Assembly: GCA_905221615.1 (NCBI GenBank)
Contig: CAJNDT010005457.1
Coordinates: 125,001 to 189,000, forward strand
DNA: 64,000 nt
DNA from: Symbiodinium sp. CCMP2592
Lineage: Eukaryota; Sar; Dinophyceae; Suessiales; Symbiodiniaceae
Direction: 5' to 3'
The translations under genes were made by a program, and so were the position numbers. Under the pieces are notes generated by a model. That model saw only the letters and a program-made list of their open reading frames with translations, made no database searches and was not told the origin of the DNA. Below, in pieces: positions 44,390 to 53,447 of this stretch (position 1 is the first letter of the stretch; every line of letters starts with the position of its first letter).

Positions 44390-44522
44390 GGAGAAACGAT
44401 GATGACCATCCCCCTGCAGAGTCTTGTTCTTCTCAATTCCGCGGGCGACGCCAAACCGCGCAAGCCAGGATGTCGAAAGCTTCTCGTAGTTGAACTCGAC
44501 ACAAGGGCACCGAAAGTCAAGG
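44390..44522 (-). CDS. Exon of the 46.1-44.4 kb gene
   Basis: Acceptor GATGTGTCGCAG|C; LDFRCPCVEFNYEKLSTSWL then ARFGVARGIEKNKTLQ. The split Gly codon joins correctly to 44665 across a 142-nt GT-AG intron. The 3' end is unclear: the frame stays open (RFSFSFAAKSETRSSFWRAV) to 44252. Confidence 0.7.
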
Positions 44523-44664
44523 CTGCGACACATCCGCGATGAATTTGTCCTGACATGTGAAGCTTGCCGCGAGCATGCACATCCGAAGCCGCGAAAGCGA
44601 GCCGGGGGAGCATAGAGCTGCAGAAGGTCCGGCAACCTCGGTGCATGAGTCAGACGCCAGATAC

Positions 44665-44770
44665 CCTGGGAATGGCAGCCCTCGACGCACAAAGAGTGGA
44701 GTCCACGTGTTCTTGGCATCAGGCCCATCGTAAACGACTATCGGGACCCGAACCTCTCGCAGGGCCTCGG
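44665..44770 (-). CDS. Exon of the 46.1-44.4 kb gene
   Basis: AEALREVRVPIVVYDGPDAK, then NTWTPLFVRRGLPFP, ending at donor TTCCCAGG|GTATCT. Acceptor TTGCGCACAG|CC approximate. Family not recognised. Confidence 0.68.
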
Positions 44771-44810
44771 CTGTGCGCAACTAGCATCAGGTGAGTCGCG
44801 CGAAGACCGC

Positions 44811-44908
44811 ATTAATTCAGTATTGCCATGTCTTTCATCTTCAACGCTTGGAGCTACCGAGCGCAAAGCCTTCAGAATGGCCACGATCGAGGAGGACATG
44901 TACTCCCC
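44811..44908 (-). CDS. Exon of the 46.1-44.4 kb gene
   Basis: Acceptor TTTCCGATCAG|GGG; GEYMSSSIVAILKALRSVAP then SVEDERHGNTE. The 3' end is approximate. Confidence 0.55.
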
Positions 44909-44964
44909 CTGATCGGAAAGCTGTCTCGGCACTAAGCTTTCTGGGCTCATCTGGAGCTATGACA

Positions 44965-45076
44965 GCTATAACATGACCCAGATGCTTCGAGCTCTCAAGT
45001 GAAGGAACCTCTGTAATGTTCGAGGAGAGGACTGCTTTGGACCCTGAGGGCCGCACCCAGCGCCCATCAGCGCGTT
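44965..45076 (-). CDS. Exon of the 46.1-44.4 kb gene
   Basis: RADGRWVRPSGSKAVLSSNI, then EVPSLESSKHLGHVIAVIAP. Acceptor TGCGAAAG|AA completes the Glu codon begun in 45166-45454. The 3' end is unresolved. Confidence 0.58.
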
Positions 45077-45165
45077 CTTTCGCAGAGGCCTGGTCTAAGC
45101 TCGAACTTTCCAGGAACGAGACTTTGGCTGTGGGCCGAAGGCCTCACGAGTAGAATTGTGCTTAC

Positions 45166-45454
45166 CGCTATTGCTGCCATGGTAAATGCCCCGAGTGCCT
45201 TCTTGTGGATGTAGTTCCGCACATGCGCTGGCATGTTGAGTGGATTGCCTGGCCTGCGGGGCTTTCAGCGTGCCGAGGTTTGGTGTAGCCGACTCAGGCC
45301 CGACAGTAATCAGAAGCTCTTCATTAACCAGCGAAATTCTGCACAGTCTCAACATCGAAGAGACAGTCAGAGGCACCAGAGGCCCAGGTCGTAAGACGTC
45401 AGCTCGAAGCAGCCTGGGATACAGCGGCATGCTCACAGGCAAGAGTGGCCTCTG
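45166..45454 (-). CDS. Exon of the 46.1-44.4 kb gene
   Basis: Acceptor GAAATTCAG|CAG and strong donor AATAGCG|GTAAGC bound 96 codons plus one base: QRPLLPVSMPLYPRLLRADV, LRPGPLVPLTVSSMLRLCRI, SLVNEELLITVGPESATPNL, then QEGTRGIYHGSNS. Phases match both neighbours. No family recognised. Confidence 0.85.
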
Positions 45455-45536
45455 CTGAATTTCAATCCTGGCAGACCTCCTACGGGCGCTAAGCCTGTTC
45501 GTGGCAGGGAACTGGTGGAGAAGGCAAACGGCCAAC

Positions 45537-45718
45537 CTCGAATTCGAAGATGATGCGAGCTTCAACATTTGAACACAGGGCTTCTGCAGAGCTGGGATCT
45601 CGGTCTGGATATGATGCTGGAGGCATCAAAAATTCATAAATCTGAGCAGGTAGGAGGCAGCATCTCTCCATTCGAAGCTCGACATCTGCAGGCAGGCGGC
45701 GATCTGCAGCATTCCACA
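45537..45718 (-). CDS. Exon of the 46.1-44.4 kb gene
   Basis: Acceptor TGTTGTGCAG|TG and donor TTCGAG|GTTGGC bound two bases plus 60 codons: WNAADRRLPADVELRMERCC, then LLPAQIYEFLMPPASYPDRD. Phase-consistent with exons on both sides. Confidence 0.84.
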
Positions 45719-45774
45719 CTGCACAACACACGCCCAACCTGCCACCAGTCGCCGCGAATTCACCAGAGCGGCAC

Positions 45775-45838
45775 GGTGAAGTATGTTCTCATCTCTAAAC
45801 ACTCCACAGAGAAGACTGCTTGTCTTGCCGGACTGCAT
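45775..45838 (-). CDS. Exon of the 46.1-44.4 kb gene
   Basis: Acceptor GTGAATAG|ATG and donor CTTCACC|GTGCCG bound 21 codons plus one base: MQSGKTSSLLCGVFRDENIL plus H. The first Met could be a start codon. A later donor (GTGGCAG|GTTGGG) also fits phase but would leave only a 20-nt intron. Confidence 0.6.
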
Positions 45839-45941
45839 CTATTCACGACAGCCAGTTGCTCGGTAACTAGAATCGAATCGCGGCACATCGCGAGAGCCTT
45901 TGAGGCAGCCTTTGTTCAGGGGCCCGCTGCACTCGCCGCGC

Positions 45942-46090
45942 CTCCGTCACAGTGCAAGAGCCGACATCATTGGCAGTGTACCCCAAAGCTGCCCCTGATG
46001 TGTACAAAATGGATGCATGTGAAGCCCTAGCTGCACATCCAGATGGCCAGACGGCAACGTATGAAAGGTTGCCCACGATCTGGCCAATGA
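45942..46090 (-). CDS. Probable exon of the 46.1-44.4 kb gene
   Basis: IGQIVGNLSYVAVWPSGCAA, then RASHASILYTSGAALGYTAN and DVGSCTVTE to GC donor GACGGAG|GC. Another upstream piece, AATGTLDSATCARVCKRMAN, ends at TTTCTT|GTGAGG (46136). Confidence 0.55.
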
Positions 46091-46427
46091 CTTCCGACCA
46101 TAAGGCCCCCGCACGAGTTCTAAAATGGTCCTCACAAGAAAGCTTTCGTTTGCCATACGCTTGCAGACTCTCGCACATGTTGCAGAATCCAGAGTGCCTG
46201 TTGCAGCCCTGCCCGTTGGAAAGACTAACCGTCCTTCAAAGACATCGGCCCATGCGGCCGCACATTGAAGATGTCTGGCAGCATGCATGCCAGGCTCGAA
46301 ACACGGACCGAAGCACAGCATAGAACGTGCCATGAGCAGGAGAGTATTCTGAGGTAAACGTTTTTTACAGAGGCCAGCGTTCCCAACCTGATGACCTCAG
46401 GACCACAGCAGCATGGCGTCTACAGTT

Positions 46428-46600
46428 TCAAGTCCACGTGCCTTCGGAAGTATCTACACGCAGCGCGATGAAGTCTGCCTCGCCAAAAGGAGTCACGAGC
46501 ATGTCGGAATGCAAATGGATGTGTGCACTGCTTAAACATCTGCTCACCCAGTCCGCTCCAGGCACCCCAAACGAGATCAGGCCCCGGCATTGTGGATGTC
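46428..46600 (-). CDS. Terminal exon of the 47.84-46.43 kb gene
   Basis: Acceptor TGCCTAGAG|GA; HPQCRGLISFGVPGADWVSR, CLSSAHIHLHSDMLVTPFGE, then ADFIALRVDTSEGTWT and TGA (46428). A GTGAGC at GACTGG| inside could be an alternative donor. Confidence 0.75.
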
Positions 46601-46662
46601 CTCTAGGCAAAAGGCGGGGTCTGCACCCCAAAGTGTCCGATCTACCATTGCTGGTAGCCTAC

Positions 46663-46697
46663 CTGGCACGCTGAAGAGTCTCTCTGGCTCTGGTTTT
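46663..46697 (-). CDS. Microexon of the 47.84-46.43 kb gene
   Basis: One base, 11 codons (KPEPERLFSVP) and one base between acceptor TACACGTGCAG and donor GTGCCAG|GTAGGC. The following intron is 62 nt and keeps frame. Confidence 0.68.
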
Positions 46698-46839
46698 CTG
46701 CACGTGTAACACCTCACTGAGACGGGACATGAAGGGCGATGAGAGCGGAGGGACGGATGGACGGCCGGACATGGTGCAAATGGTCTGTCAGGAGCAGCCG
46801 TGCTTTTTATGACCCAGCGGGTCTGACTTAGACTTAAAC

Positions 46840-46947
46840 GAAGATTGGGCAGATCGCTGCCTGGACCGGCGCTGAAACGGCACCCGCCCTGATCCCGAGC
46901 GGCAGCGGAGAAGCAAGCTGCAGCTACATGCTGGTGCGGGCGCACAT
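46840..46947 (-). CDS. Exon of the 47.84-46.43 kb gene
   Basis: Acceptor CCGTATCTGCAG|AT completes an Asp codon with the previous exon; VRPHQHVAAACFSAAARDQG follows, then GPGSDLPNLRLSLSQ. The donor is unresolved: GGCGG|GTGCCG or CGATCT|GC would both give the required phase. Confidence 0.6.
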
Positions 46948-47011
46948 CTGCAGATACGGGATGATGTAGGGAAAGCTGGCAGCAAACACAAGCTTGAAAA
47001 AGGACACAAAC

Positions 47012-47303
47012 CCTGCAGCAAATGTCGCTTGTTCCCCGTACGAAAAAACGCATCATCATGCACAAAACACACGGCTTGTGCTCGTCCACCCCACAAATCC
47101 AGGTGGACCTGGTGAGAAAGCTCTCTGCCTGCGTCATTCCAGCAGGAGAAGAATACACCCTGCTCCGAACTAAGCAGAAACTTCCGAGGCTTGTTCGGAG
47201 CCACACGGCGAAATGCTCCCACAGCGAAGTGTTGATCATCCGCAGTGAAGCGCTGGCCCCTGCGTCGGAAGCCGACGCACGGGCAGAGTTCGATGCTTTC
47301 CTC
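47012..47303 (-). CDS. Exon of the 47.84-46.43 kb gene
   Basis: Acceptor GTGACGAG|GAG and donor GCTGCAGG|GTTTGT bound 97 codons plus one base: EESIELCPCVGFRRRGQRFT, ADDQHFAVGAFRRVAPNKPR, KFLLSSEQGVFFSCWNDAGR, then FVHDDAFFRTGNKRHLLQ. The longest clear exon of this gene; no known domain recognised. Confidence 0.85.
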
Positions 47304-47370
47304 CTCGTCACAGAGTCACAGAACTGCCCTGCCACTTTGGCGCGTCCGGACAGTCGATCCAACATCAGGC

Positions 47371-47568
47371 CTTCAATTGTTGCCTCGCGTCCAGGCGAGT
47401 GTGCAAACCTTCTGCAGTACAGAGTGTAGCTCGCCGTGTTGCCACCAGCATCACTTCAGCGGCATGGGGAATACCGTCAGGGCTTGCATTCAGTGACAAG
47501 CATCGCGGATCACGCCGACGACAGTGTGAGTTCGTCTTCACGTGGGTATCGTACTTCGGCAAGATGTT
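47371..47568 (-). CDS. Exon 2 of the 47.84-46.43 kb gene
   Basis: Acceptor TGGTCGCCAG|AAC and GC donor TTGAAG|GC bound 66 phase-0 codons: NILPKYDTHVKTNSHCRRRD, PRCLSLNASPDGIPHAAEVM, LVATRRATLCTAEGLHTRLD. Introns on either side are 63 nt (GT-AG) and 67 nt (GC-AG). Confidence 0.85.
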
Positions 47569-47631
47569 CTGGCGACCAGTCTCTCAGGTCTTGTCACCAG
47601 CAAAGCTCTCCTCGAGACGGGACTCCATCAC

Positions 47632-47841
47632 CTCAGGGCGAGCCGAATCCAGGCTTAAGCTGAAATTCCTGCCGGCTTCCCGGCAAAAACCGCACACTGG
47701 GCCCTTTCCGCTCTCAAAGACTGAGACAGCATCACATATGTCAGTGACAGTCATCCAGCGAGGGCATTGGAGGGGGTCTTGTTGGCCACGTATACGCTCG
47801 TACGCAAACAACTCGCTGGTAACTGGCCCAGTGGGCACCAT
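47632..47841 (-). CDS. Exon 1 of the 47.84-46.43 kb gene, with start codon
   Basis: ATG at 47841, directly after an in-frame TGA, opens MVPTGPVTSELFAYERIRGQ, then QDPLQCPRWMTVTDICDAVS and VFESGKGPVCGFCREAGRNF, ending at donor CCTGAG|GTGATG; 70 phase-0 codons. CGFC and later CPC could be metal or redox cysteines, but no known motif fits. The six-exon model is phase-consistent except that exon 4's end is unsettled. Confidence 0.8.
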
Positions 47842-48015
47842 TCAGTTCAACGATGTTCAACGCAAACAACCATCGACTTTAGCTTTGACTCGTTTGGTAA
47901 TTGTGCTCGCTTCATCACGTCACCGCATCGGCTTATTGCTGATGCTACGGTCGCTGCTACATGGTGCTATTGTTGCTGCTACACGCAGCCACCGATGACT
48001 GTGCTGTCGCCCCAC

Positions 48016-48078
48016 CTCACTCTGCGCCCAGAGCTCCTGGAGTGCCTGCTCTTTGCGGCGCAGCTCCGAGCGAAGGGC
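48016..48078 (-). CDS. Coiled-coil gene, 21-codon exon nearest its 3' end
   Basis: Acceptor GTTTCAACAG|GCC and donor AGTGAG|GTGGGG bound exactly 21 phase-0 codons, ALRSELRRKEQALQELWAQS plus E: three heptads with Leu/Ala at core positions. The gene continues leftward or ends soon after. Confidence 0.82.
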
Positions 48079-48352
48079 CTGTTGAAACCCAGTCGCTTGA
48101 AGATGGGTTCAGGATTTTGGATGATCTTACAATCTTCGGTGGGAGGGAATCTTAAGGAGGTTCGAGCTTCTGGATTGCGGAGGACCCGGACCCGGTTTGC
48201 CTTCGGCCTAGCAGATCTGCTTGTGTTCAAGATTCTGATACTTGCGTAACCTTTACGCTCCTTGCTAACAGCATGGCGCCACAAAGGGCCTGAAGCAAAT
48301 GAAGGAATCCCGGTCAAGTGAAGAAGCACTTTAGATTCTTGACAGCTGGCGC

Positions 48353-48415
48353 CTTGGTGCGTGCCAGGTCCGCAGCACAGCGCCGCGCATCGGCGGCCTC
48401 AGCATCTCGCTGGGC
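48353..48415 (-). CDS. Coiled-coil gene, 21-codon exon
   Basis: CTTCCTGAG|GCC to GC donor CCAAG|GC: AQRDAEAADARRCAADLART plus K, phase 0, 63 nt. The same frame runs on to a stop after VKNLKCFFT, so the exon could instead be longer. Confidence 0.75.
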
Positions 48416-48564
48416 CTCAGGAAGCGGGATGCAGGATGCTCTGAATCCCACACCTCTCGCAAAAAGAAAACGCACACTCACCTGCATCCCTAAGCTCGAA
48501 ACCCTAAACCCTAAAGCCCCAAAAAAGAAAAACACAACGCTCTTTGGTCTCCTTTAAGAGTCGC

Positions 48565-48640
48565 CTCGCGGCGCCTCTTCGCCTCAGCGGCCTCGCTCCT
48601 CAGGACCTTTTGCGACTCTTCGAAGGCTCTCCGCTTCGGC
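48565..48640 (-). CDS. Coiled-coil gene exon
   Basis: AFEESQKVLRSEAAEAKRRR plus E to GC donor CGCGAG|GC. The acceptor is unclear. The following 149-nt intron contains CCCTAAACCCTAAA. Confidence 0.7.
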
Positions 48641-49035
48641 TTAGGCTCGGGGGACGTTGAGGGTTTTAGGGTTACAGGGGCTTCATATGGCCGGATGCCT
48701 GTTGGCTTTTTTTTGAGGCTTGGGAAGGTTTCGAGTCCAATTTTTTGGAGTTCCACAGCCCCGTCCCCAAACAGCGGTCTGCTAAAAGCTTTGCGGGTTG
48801 GGCCTCGTCGTTCAGCGCGTAGGGTGCAGAACTTTTCAGGTCGGGTCTATCTGCTGTCGAGGGCGCATACACAACTTTTGGGGCTTTGCCAAGGTCTGGG
48901 CTTTCTTTTCTCAAAAAACCGCCCTGGCCTTCAGCTGCAGGTCTTTGCTGGCGATGCTTTGGCGCACCTCGAGGTGGGTGATGCGGGGAGAACTTCTTTC
49001 GAGCAGAGACTTTGTCCGGTGGTTCCCCGCCCGGC

Positions 49036-49115
49036 CTTGGCGATGCCTTGGCTCAGCTCGGCCTGGCGCTCGACCTGGGCCTCCAGCTGCTCGGGGTTCG
49101 GGGTGGCATCCCCAC
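49036..49115 (-). CDS. Coiled-coil gene exon
   Basis: Acceptor GTTGTTTTCAG|GT and GC donor GCCAAG|GC bound 26 codons: GDATPNPEQLEAQVERQAEL then SQGIAK. Heptad Leu/Ala spacing is clear after the Pro-rich start. Between 48640 and 49036 another piece (TADRPDLKSSAPYALNDE, GC donor) is likely. Confidence 0.75.
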
Positions 49116-49369
49116 CTGAAAACAACTGCAGACTGCACACCATCGATTGGTTCTGCCGTGGCTGCTCTGATGCGATGCTGCAAATTGCTGCAAGCTGGTG
49201 ACAGTGGAGCTGCAGCGTTGCGATGTAGCCGCGCTTCCGCTCAGCGTCGTCTCTGCTCAAACGCCTCGGAGCGCGGCGCAGAGTGTGATTCGGCTGTGGA
49301 GGTGGGCCTGTGCCCACGGAGCTTGTCAACTTTCTCAACACCATTAATACCACAATGCCTGGAAATCGA

Positions 49370-49429
49370 AGTGATGCCAAAGCACAGCTGCTGCTCCACC
49401 TCTTCCAATTCCTTGCGCAAGAGCTGCTC
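49370..49429 (-). CDS. Coiled-coil gene exon
   Basis: Acceptor CCGAATCAG|GAG; EQLLRKELEEVEQQL. The end is either AGAG|GTGGAG or further on; approximate. Confidence 0.65.
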
Positions 49430-50032
49430 CTGATTCGGGGATAGGCTGTTGAGACATATCTGTCATTGCAGAACTCAGGCAGTAGCTCGAAACCACAAGC
49501 AGTACAAAGGCAACCATGTCCTAATAGTGCATCAACAACTATATGGACATACAAATGAACTTGTGGCGAGCAAAGAATGCGGAACAGCTCGACCCTACCT
49601 CCCGCTCGCCAACAGCCACTTCCTGCTTCAAGACCTGCAGCTTCAGGCGGCTACCCTATGGCTGAGTGAGTTCTCCGTGCAGACCCCGAGAACATGAACC
49701 CGGCTTTTATCTCAGCCGCAGTCTGCCCTACATCCGTCAGCGACTTTTCTAACTGTCAACTTGCTCTCCGGCTGGCGTAGGTTCGACCTGCAGCTAGGGT
49801 TTCTCACCCTGCCTCACCTCCCCGAATGGAGCCTCTTTTTGTTCGCGGGCTCGGCGCAGCTGAGCATGGAGCCGCTGTAGCTCCCCGGCTGGGGCCTCGC
49901 TGCTGCAACCCTGGGCTTAACTGCAGCGGGCCTTCAACGATTTTGCTGAAGCCGAGCTGCCACCGCACGTGCAGGCTTCTGCGTCGCGACGATCGGCTCC
50001 GGCCCAGGCAACGCAGCCGCTTGGCGCAAAGC

Positions 50033-50095
50033 CTCCATCTCTTCGAGCAACGTGGCCTCCTGGCTTCGGATGGCCGCCAGCTCCGTCAGAAGCAC
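50033..50095 (-). CDS. Coiled-coil gene, 21-codon exon
   Basis: Acceptor CCGTCGCAG|GTG and GC donor ATGGAG|GC bound VLLTELAAIRSQEATLLEEM plus E, phase 0, 63 nt. Confidence 0.82.
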
Positions 50096-50146
50096 CTGCG
50101 ACGGAAGGCCGGAGAGCCAGTGGACTCCGACTTCGTAGACTCCCGC

Positions 50147-50234
50147 CTGCTCCTTTTGCCGCCCCGGCCCCGCTCCTCCGTGCCGCTCGTTCCGCTGGGC
50201 GGCGTCTGCACAGCGGGACTCGGCATCCTGCAAC
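50147..50234 (-). CDS. Coiled-coil gene exon
   Basis: Acceptor GATGTCTCAG|G and GC donor GAGCAG|GC bound one base plus 29 codons: LQDAESRCADAAQRNERHGG then AGPGRQKEQ. The 51-nt intron that follows is GC-AG. Confidence 0.78.
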
Positions 50235-51132
50235 CTGAGACATCGAACTGAGAAAATTCACAGGGCTTCGAGCTGCTGTCTGCAGCGAGGTGAAGGACTG
50301 ATCCAAGTGCCCTCTCCTGGCTGCCTAGCGGCGATGCATTGAGCTCGGCCACCTTCCGAGACAAGGCTGATCCATTGGGAGGGCTATCACGGGCTATCAC
50401 CACCCGGAGCACTCGCGTCAGAAGTGACCCGGCGGCCTGAACCAACTAAACCCCTGCGAACAGTTGCATTGCCAACAAGCGGGCAACTAACAAATTGAAG
50501 CGTAGCAAAATCAGAGCATTAAGAATCGGCACATCATCACAGGAGCTCCAAGGCTAAGTAAGATTCATTATGCTTATCAAGCAGAGGCCAGCACAGCTGC
50601 CCTTTATCGTGCGAGGTTGTTGTAGGAACCCACATATTGAAGTGATAATAGCCAACGGTACAACGCCTAGTGATCAAGCGGCCAACAACGTGCCGAGAGG
50701 TCAGGAAGATGCATGAGGGGATTCGATGACACCATCTACGGCACTGTGTCATCAACATAAACTAATACAAACCTTTGACAGTACTGCGACCCGTCCATAA
50801 ACAGCTCCCGCATGTGGCTCATTCAAACGCGGGCTCGGATGGGTTTGGGGAGTGAGCTAGCCTTTGGCACAACCCAACCCTCCCCTGGCCTTGCCAGATG
50901 TTTGTTGACAAACACTACTAGTGCTGCGGGTTTGCGAAGTCTGGTCGCCCGATGCGTCCATGCCTTCCGCACTTCCTCCCTTCCTTCCTCCAACCCGTTT
51001 CTTCGGCGTTGCCTGTTTGCTGTTAAGAAGGCGATGCTTTTAGGGCTCTAGACTCGAGACTAGTTCCTTGAATTTATACTCGCTTGCTTCGTCCGTACTT
51101 GATCAGACGATGGTGAAAGGCATCCCTGTAGC
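50235..51132. other. Intronic or undecided sequence in the coiled-coil gene
   Basis: A minus-strand piece near 50,290-50,370 (GSALSRKVAELNA or RRGHLDQSFTSLQTAARS) is probably exonic but in competing frames. The remainder to 51132 shows nothing coding. Confidence 0.4.
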
Positions 51133-51171
51133 CTTGAGGCGCTGAGTGTCACGTCGCAGTGCGGCCTCCAC
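51133..51171 (-). CDS. Coiled-coil gene microexon
   Basis: Acceptor CAATTCCAG|GTG and GC donor CTCAAG|GC bound 13 phase-0 codons, VEAALRRDTQRLK. Confidence 0.8.
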
Positions 51172-51276
51172 CTGGAATTGCGAGGGCTGCGTGAAGTGCG
51201 GATCAGATCCCAAAGCGCATCCTTTTTTTGGTCCGTCTGCTACGAAAGGGCAAGGGCGGCATGGGCGGCAAGGGGC

Positions 51277-51372
51277 CTCCAGCTGAGAGGCCTCGGCTGC
51301 TGCTTGGGCGCGCCGGCTGCGGTGCTGCTGCTCCTGGAGCTCCTGGCTGCTGGCTGACGCGCTACTCCGCTG
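51277..51372 (-). CDS. Coiled-coil gene exon
   Basis: Acceptor CCTCTCGCAG|CAG and GC donor CTGGAG|GC bound 32 phase-0 codons: QRSSASASSQELQEQQHRSR then RAQAAAEASQLE. The 105-nt intron to 51171 is GC-AG. Confidence 0.82.
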
Positions 51373-52064
51373 CTGCGAGAGGCTTTGGGCTTTTTTCGGT
51401 GGGATCCCCCAAAAAGGCTTTGGGCAAAATGCGCGGTAGACTTCTTCGGTAACAGCGAACACTAAGCCTCGCCCATGCCCAAGAACCTGCACAGTATGCC
51501 AGGGTTCGCAGCTCGCAGCTTGTCACGTCAAGAAGGTTGACGCCCACTGCACAGCTAGCTTCCACAGCAAGAAAACTGCAACACACGAGCACTTACAGCG
51601 AAACCCGATAAACCCTAAACTTCTAAACCCAAACCGTAAATCGTAAGGCCTGCAACTCGACGCCCTGACACTTTTGATGCCAAGGGCCCAGGTTGCAGTT
51701 ACAAGGGGCTGCCCCCACGCTGTTGCGGGAACCACCGGGTATGGCCCGTATGTCTCCGGTTGTTGCGACAAGTTTCTGTTAGCCTGCAGAAGACCTGCTC
51801 ATGAATGCGTCCTGCACCTGGTTCCGCCAAGCGTGGTGCTCATCGCGGTGTGCAATCTCCTGCCATTTCTCCTGGGCCTCGAGAAGACAGAGGGTGCGGG
51901 CTGATTCGGGTTTCAAGTCTATGTCGAAGTTTGTCACATCTCGGGAAGAAAATTCTTTGAGGCCTTTGGTGCAAGCTGTGGACCTTGCTCGCCCTGACTA
52001 GTCCGCTCCTCTAGCCACTAGCCGTCACTGGCCCGCTCTCTCGTTCTCAGGGCGCCTGCACGGC
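51373..52064. other. Intron of the coiled-coil gene
   Basis: About 690 nt without coding signal. It includes AACCCTAAACTTCTAAACCC near 51,610, a telomere-like fragment. Confidence 0.5.
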
Positions 52065-52133
52065 CTCGAGGCGCAGCTCTGCAGCCGCCTCCTGCTCTGC
52101 GGCCTCGGCAGCAAGCTTCGCTGCGGCGGCCGC
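52065..52133 (-). CDS. Coiled-coil gene exon
   Basis: Acceptor CCCTTGCCAG|GCG and GC donor CTCGAG|GC bound 23 phase-0 codons, AAAAAKLAAEAAEQEAAAEL then RLE. Confidence 0.85.
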
Positions 52134-52334
52134 CTGGCAAGGGCCCGTGGGGCCCGGCGGGGCCCTAAGGCTTCCAAACTTCCGTGGGTTCACTGTCACA
52201 TGCTGTACCCCGCACAGCCTGGGAGGCATAAACCAGCGCCTCCGCCTTGTGCTGCTGCTCCTGGTACTGGGGGCAGCGCAGTGTGGAGTGCAGAATAGAA
52301 TTCCAGAATCGAGGCATTTTCTTGACACGCCAGA

Positions 52335-52406
52335 CTCCCGAAGCCGACGTTCCTCCGCGCTGACCTGCTCGAGCTGCCCGAAGATATCAGAGACCTGTCC
52401 CTCCAC
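52335..52406 (-). CDS. Coiled-coil gene exon
   Basis: Acceptor CACAGCTCAG|GTG; VEGQVSDIFGQLEQVSAEER then RLRE. The donor is uncertain (TCTGGC|GTGTCA is one option). Confidence 0.72.
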
Positions 52407-52443
52407 CTGAGCTGTGCACACCCACAAAACAGGTCTCCTGAAT

Positions 52444-52511
52444 CCTCGCCAAGGAGCCTGCACCACGCGGTTCTGGGTCGCCTGTACAGCCCTCTCGGGA
52501 TACGCCCCCAC
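52444..52511 (-). CDS. Coiled-coil gene exon
   Basis: Acceptor CCCTGTGCAG|GTG; VGAYPERAVQATQNRVVQAP plus WR. It is in frame with 52335-52406 through the 39 nt between them, so the two may be one exon. Confidence 0.62.
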
Positions 52512-52574
52512 CTGCACAGGGAAGCATGTGGCCGAGATTCATCGGAACGCTCTTCAAATCCGAGGTGCTCGTTG

Positions 52575-52647
52575 AGTTTCCGTCTCCAGTGTTGCACGGC
52601 GGTGACGCAGCTCATCGATGCGCTTCAGCGAAGGGGAGAAGCGCTTC
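52575..52647 (-). CDS. Coiled-coil gene exon
   Basis: Acceptor GTCTCCCAG|GA; KRFSPSLKRIDELRHRRATL then ETETQ. The donor is not obvious. Confidence 0.65.
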
Positions 52648-52798
52648 CTGGGAGACTCTCATGATTATCCAGGCTGAGCCATCGGACTGGTGTGTCGGGG
52701 AGGGTGGTCTCATTCTTCAACATTACAAAGTCGTGCACGAAAACCAACAAAGCCCGACATGCTCGAGTCCGAAACCGAAGCTGCTGGCCCTCGCAAGC

Positions 52799-52888
52799 TC
52801 CGCCAAGAAGCTGGAGCTCCCACTGCGCGCCCTCCACACGGAGGATCTCCCGGCGCAGCCGCTCCGACTCCAACACCTTCAAGCAAAG
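52799..52888 (-). CDS. Coiled-coil gene exon
   Basis: Acceptor GATTGTCTTGCAG|CTT; LCLKVLESERLRREILRVEG then AQWELQLLGG. Ends at GC donor GGCGGA|GC or slightly later; the frame stays open further. Confidence 0.75.
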
Positions 52889-52925
52889 CTGCAAGACAAT
52901 CTAAGCAAAGCAGCATAGGGCAAGC

Positions 52926-52979
52926 CTCATCCTTCAGCTTCTCCTCGCAATTCTTCAAGCTCTCCTTCGTTCGCATCTC
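52926..52979 (-). CDS. Coiled-coil gene microexon
   Basis: Acceptor ACCTGTCAG|GAG and GC donor GATGAG|GC bound 18 phase-0 codons, EMRTKESLKNCEEKLKDE. The next intron (52889-52925) is only 37 nt, the shortest inferred here. Confidence 0.83.
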
Positions 52980-53039
52980 CTGACAGGTGAACATCCGACT
53001 CGGCCTTTTCGCATGTCCGAGCCCGGACTGCACAGGGAC

Positions 53040-53090
53040 CTCGTCGACGTGCGATGCCCATTCCGTGGCAGCGAGCTCCTCAGCCCGAGC
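53040..53090 (-). CDS. Coiled-coil gene microexon
   Basis: Acceptor CCTCGGCAG|GCT and donor GACGAG|GTCCCT bound 17 phase-0 codons, ARAEELAATEWASHVDE. Confidence 0.83.
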
Positions 53091-53139
53091 CTGCCGAGGC
53101 GACGAAACGCTCGGAGCCTCGGATGCCTCGGAAAGTCAC

Positions 53140-53205
53140 CCCGCTGCCGCCCTGCCCGGCCTCGTCTCGGTTCCGCTGCTGTCGCCGTGCGGAGACCAAG
53201 GCGGC
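53140..53205 (-). CDS. Coiled-coil gene exon
   Basis: Acceptor GGCGCAGAG|GCC and donor AGCGGG|GTGACT bound 22 phase-0 codons, AALVSARRQQRNRDEAGQGG plus SG. The 49-nt intron after it is GT-AG. Confidence 0.78.
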
Positions 53206-53275
53206 CTCTGCGCCATCGCTGGCCTCGCTCCCACTCGCATCTCCCTCGCGCCCAAGACCAACGCCGACCCAAGGC

Positions 53276-53323
53276 CTCCTCTGCCAGACGAACCGCACTG
53301 CGCTCCGCCTCCGCCCTCGAAAC
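53276..53323 (-). CDS. Coiled-coil gene exon
   Basis: CGAAAG|GTT to GC donor GAGGAG|GC: VSRAEAERSAVRLAEE, phase 0. The acceptor could lie further upstream. Confidence 0.72.
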
Positions 53324-53447
53324 CTTTCGAGACCCAGCAGCTTCGGGCTTCGGCTCAACGCGTCAGCGCGTAGCTACAAAGCCCCGAGATTCCGCCGCGG
53401 CTCATCCGCGTCGCAGACATTTCTTCGCTCTAGCAGAAGCTGTCGGC

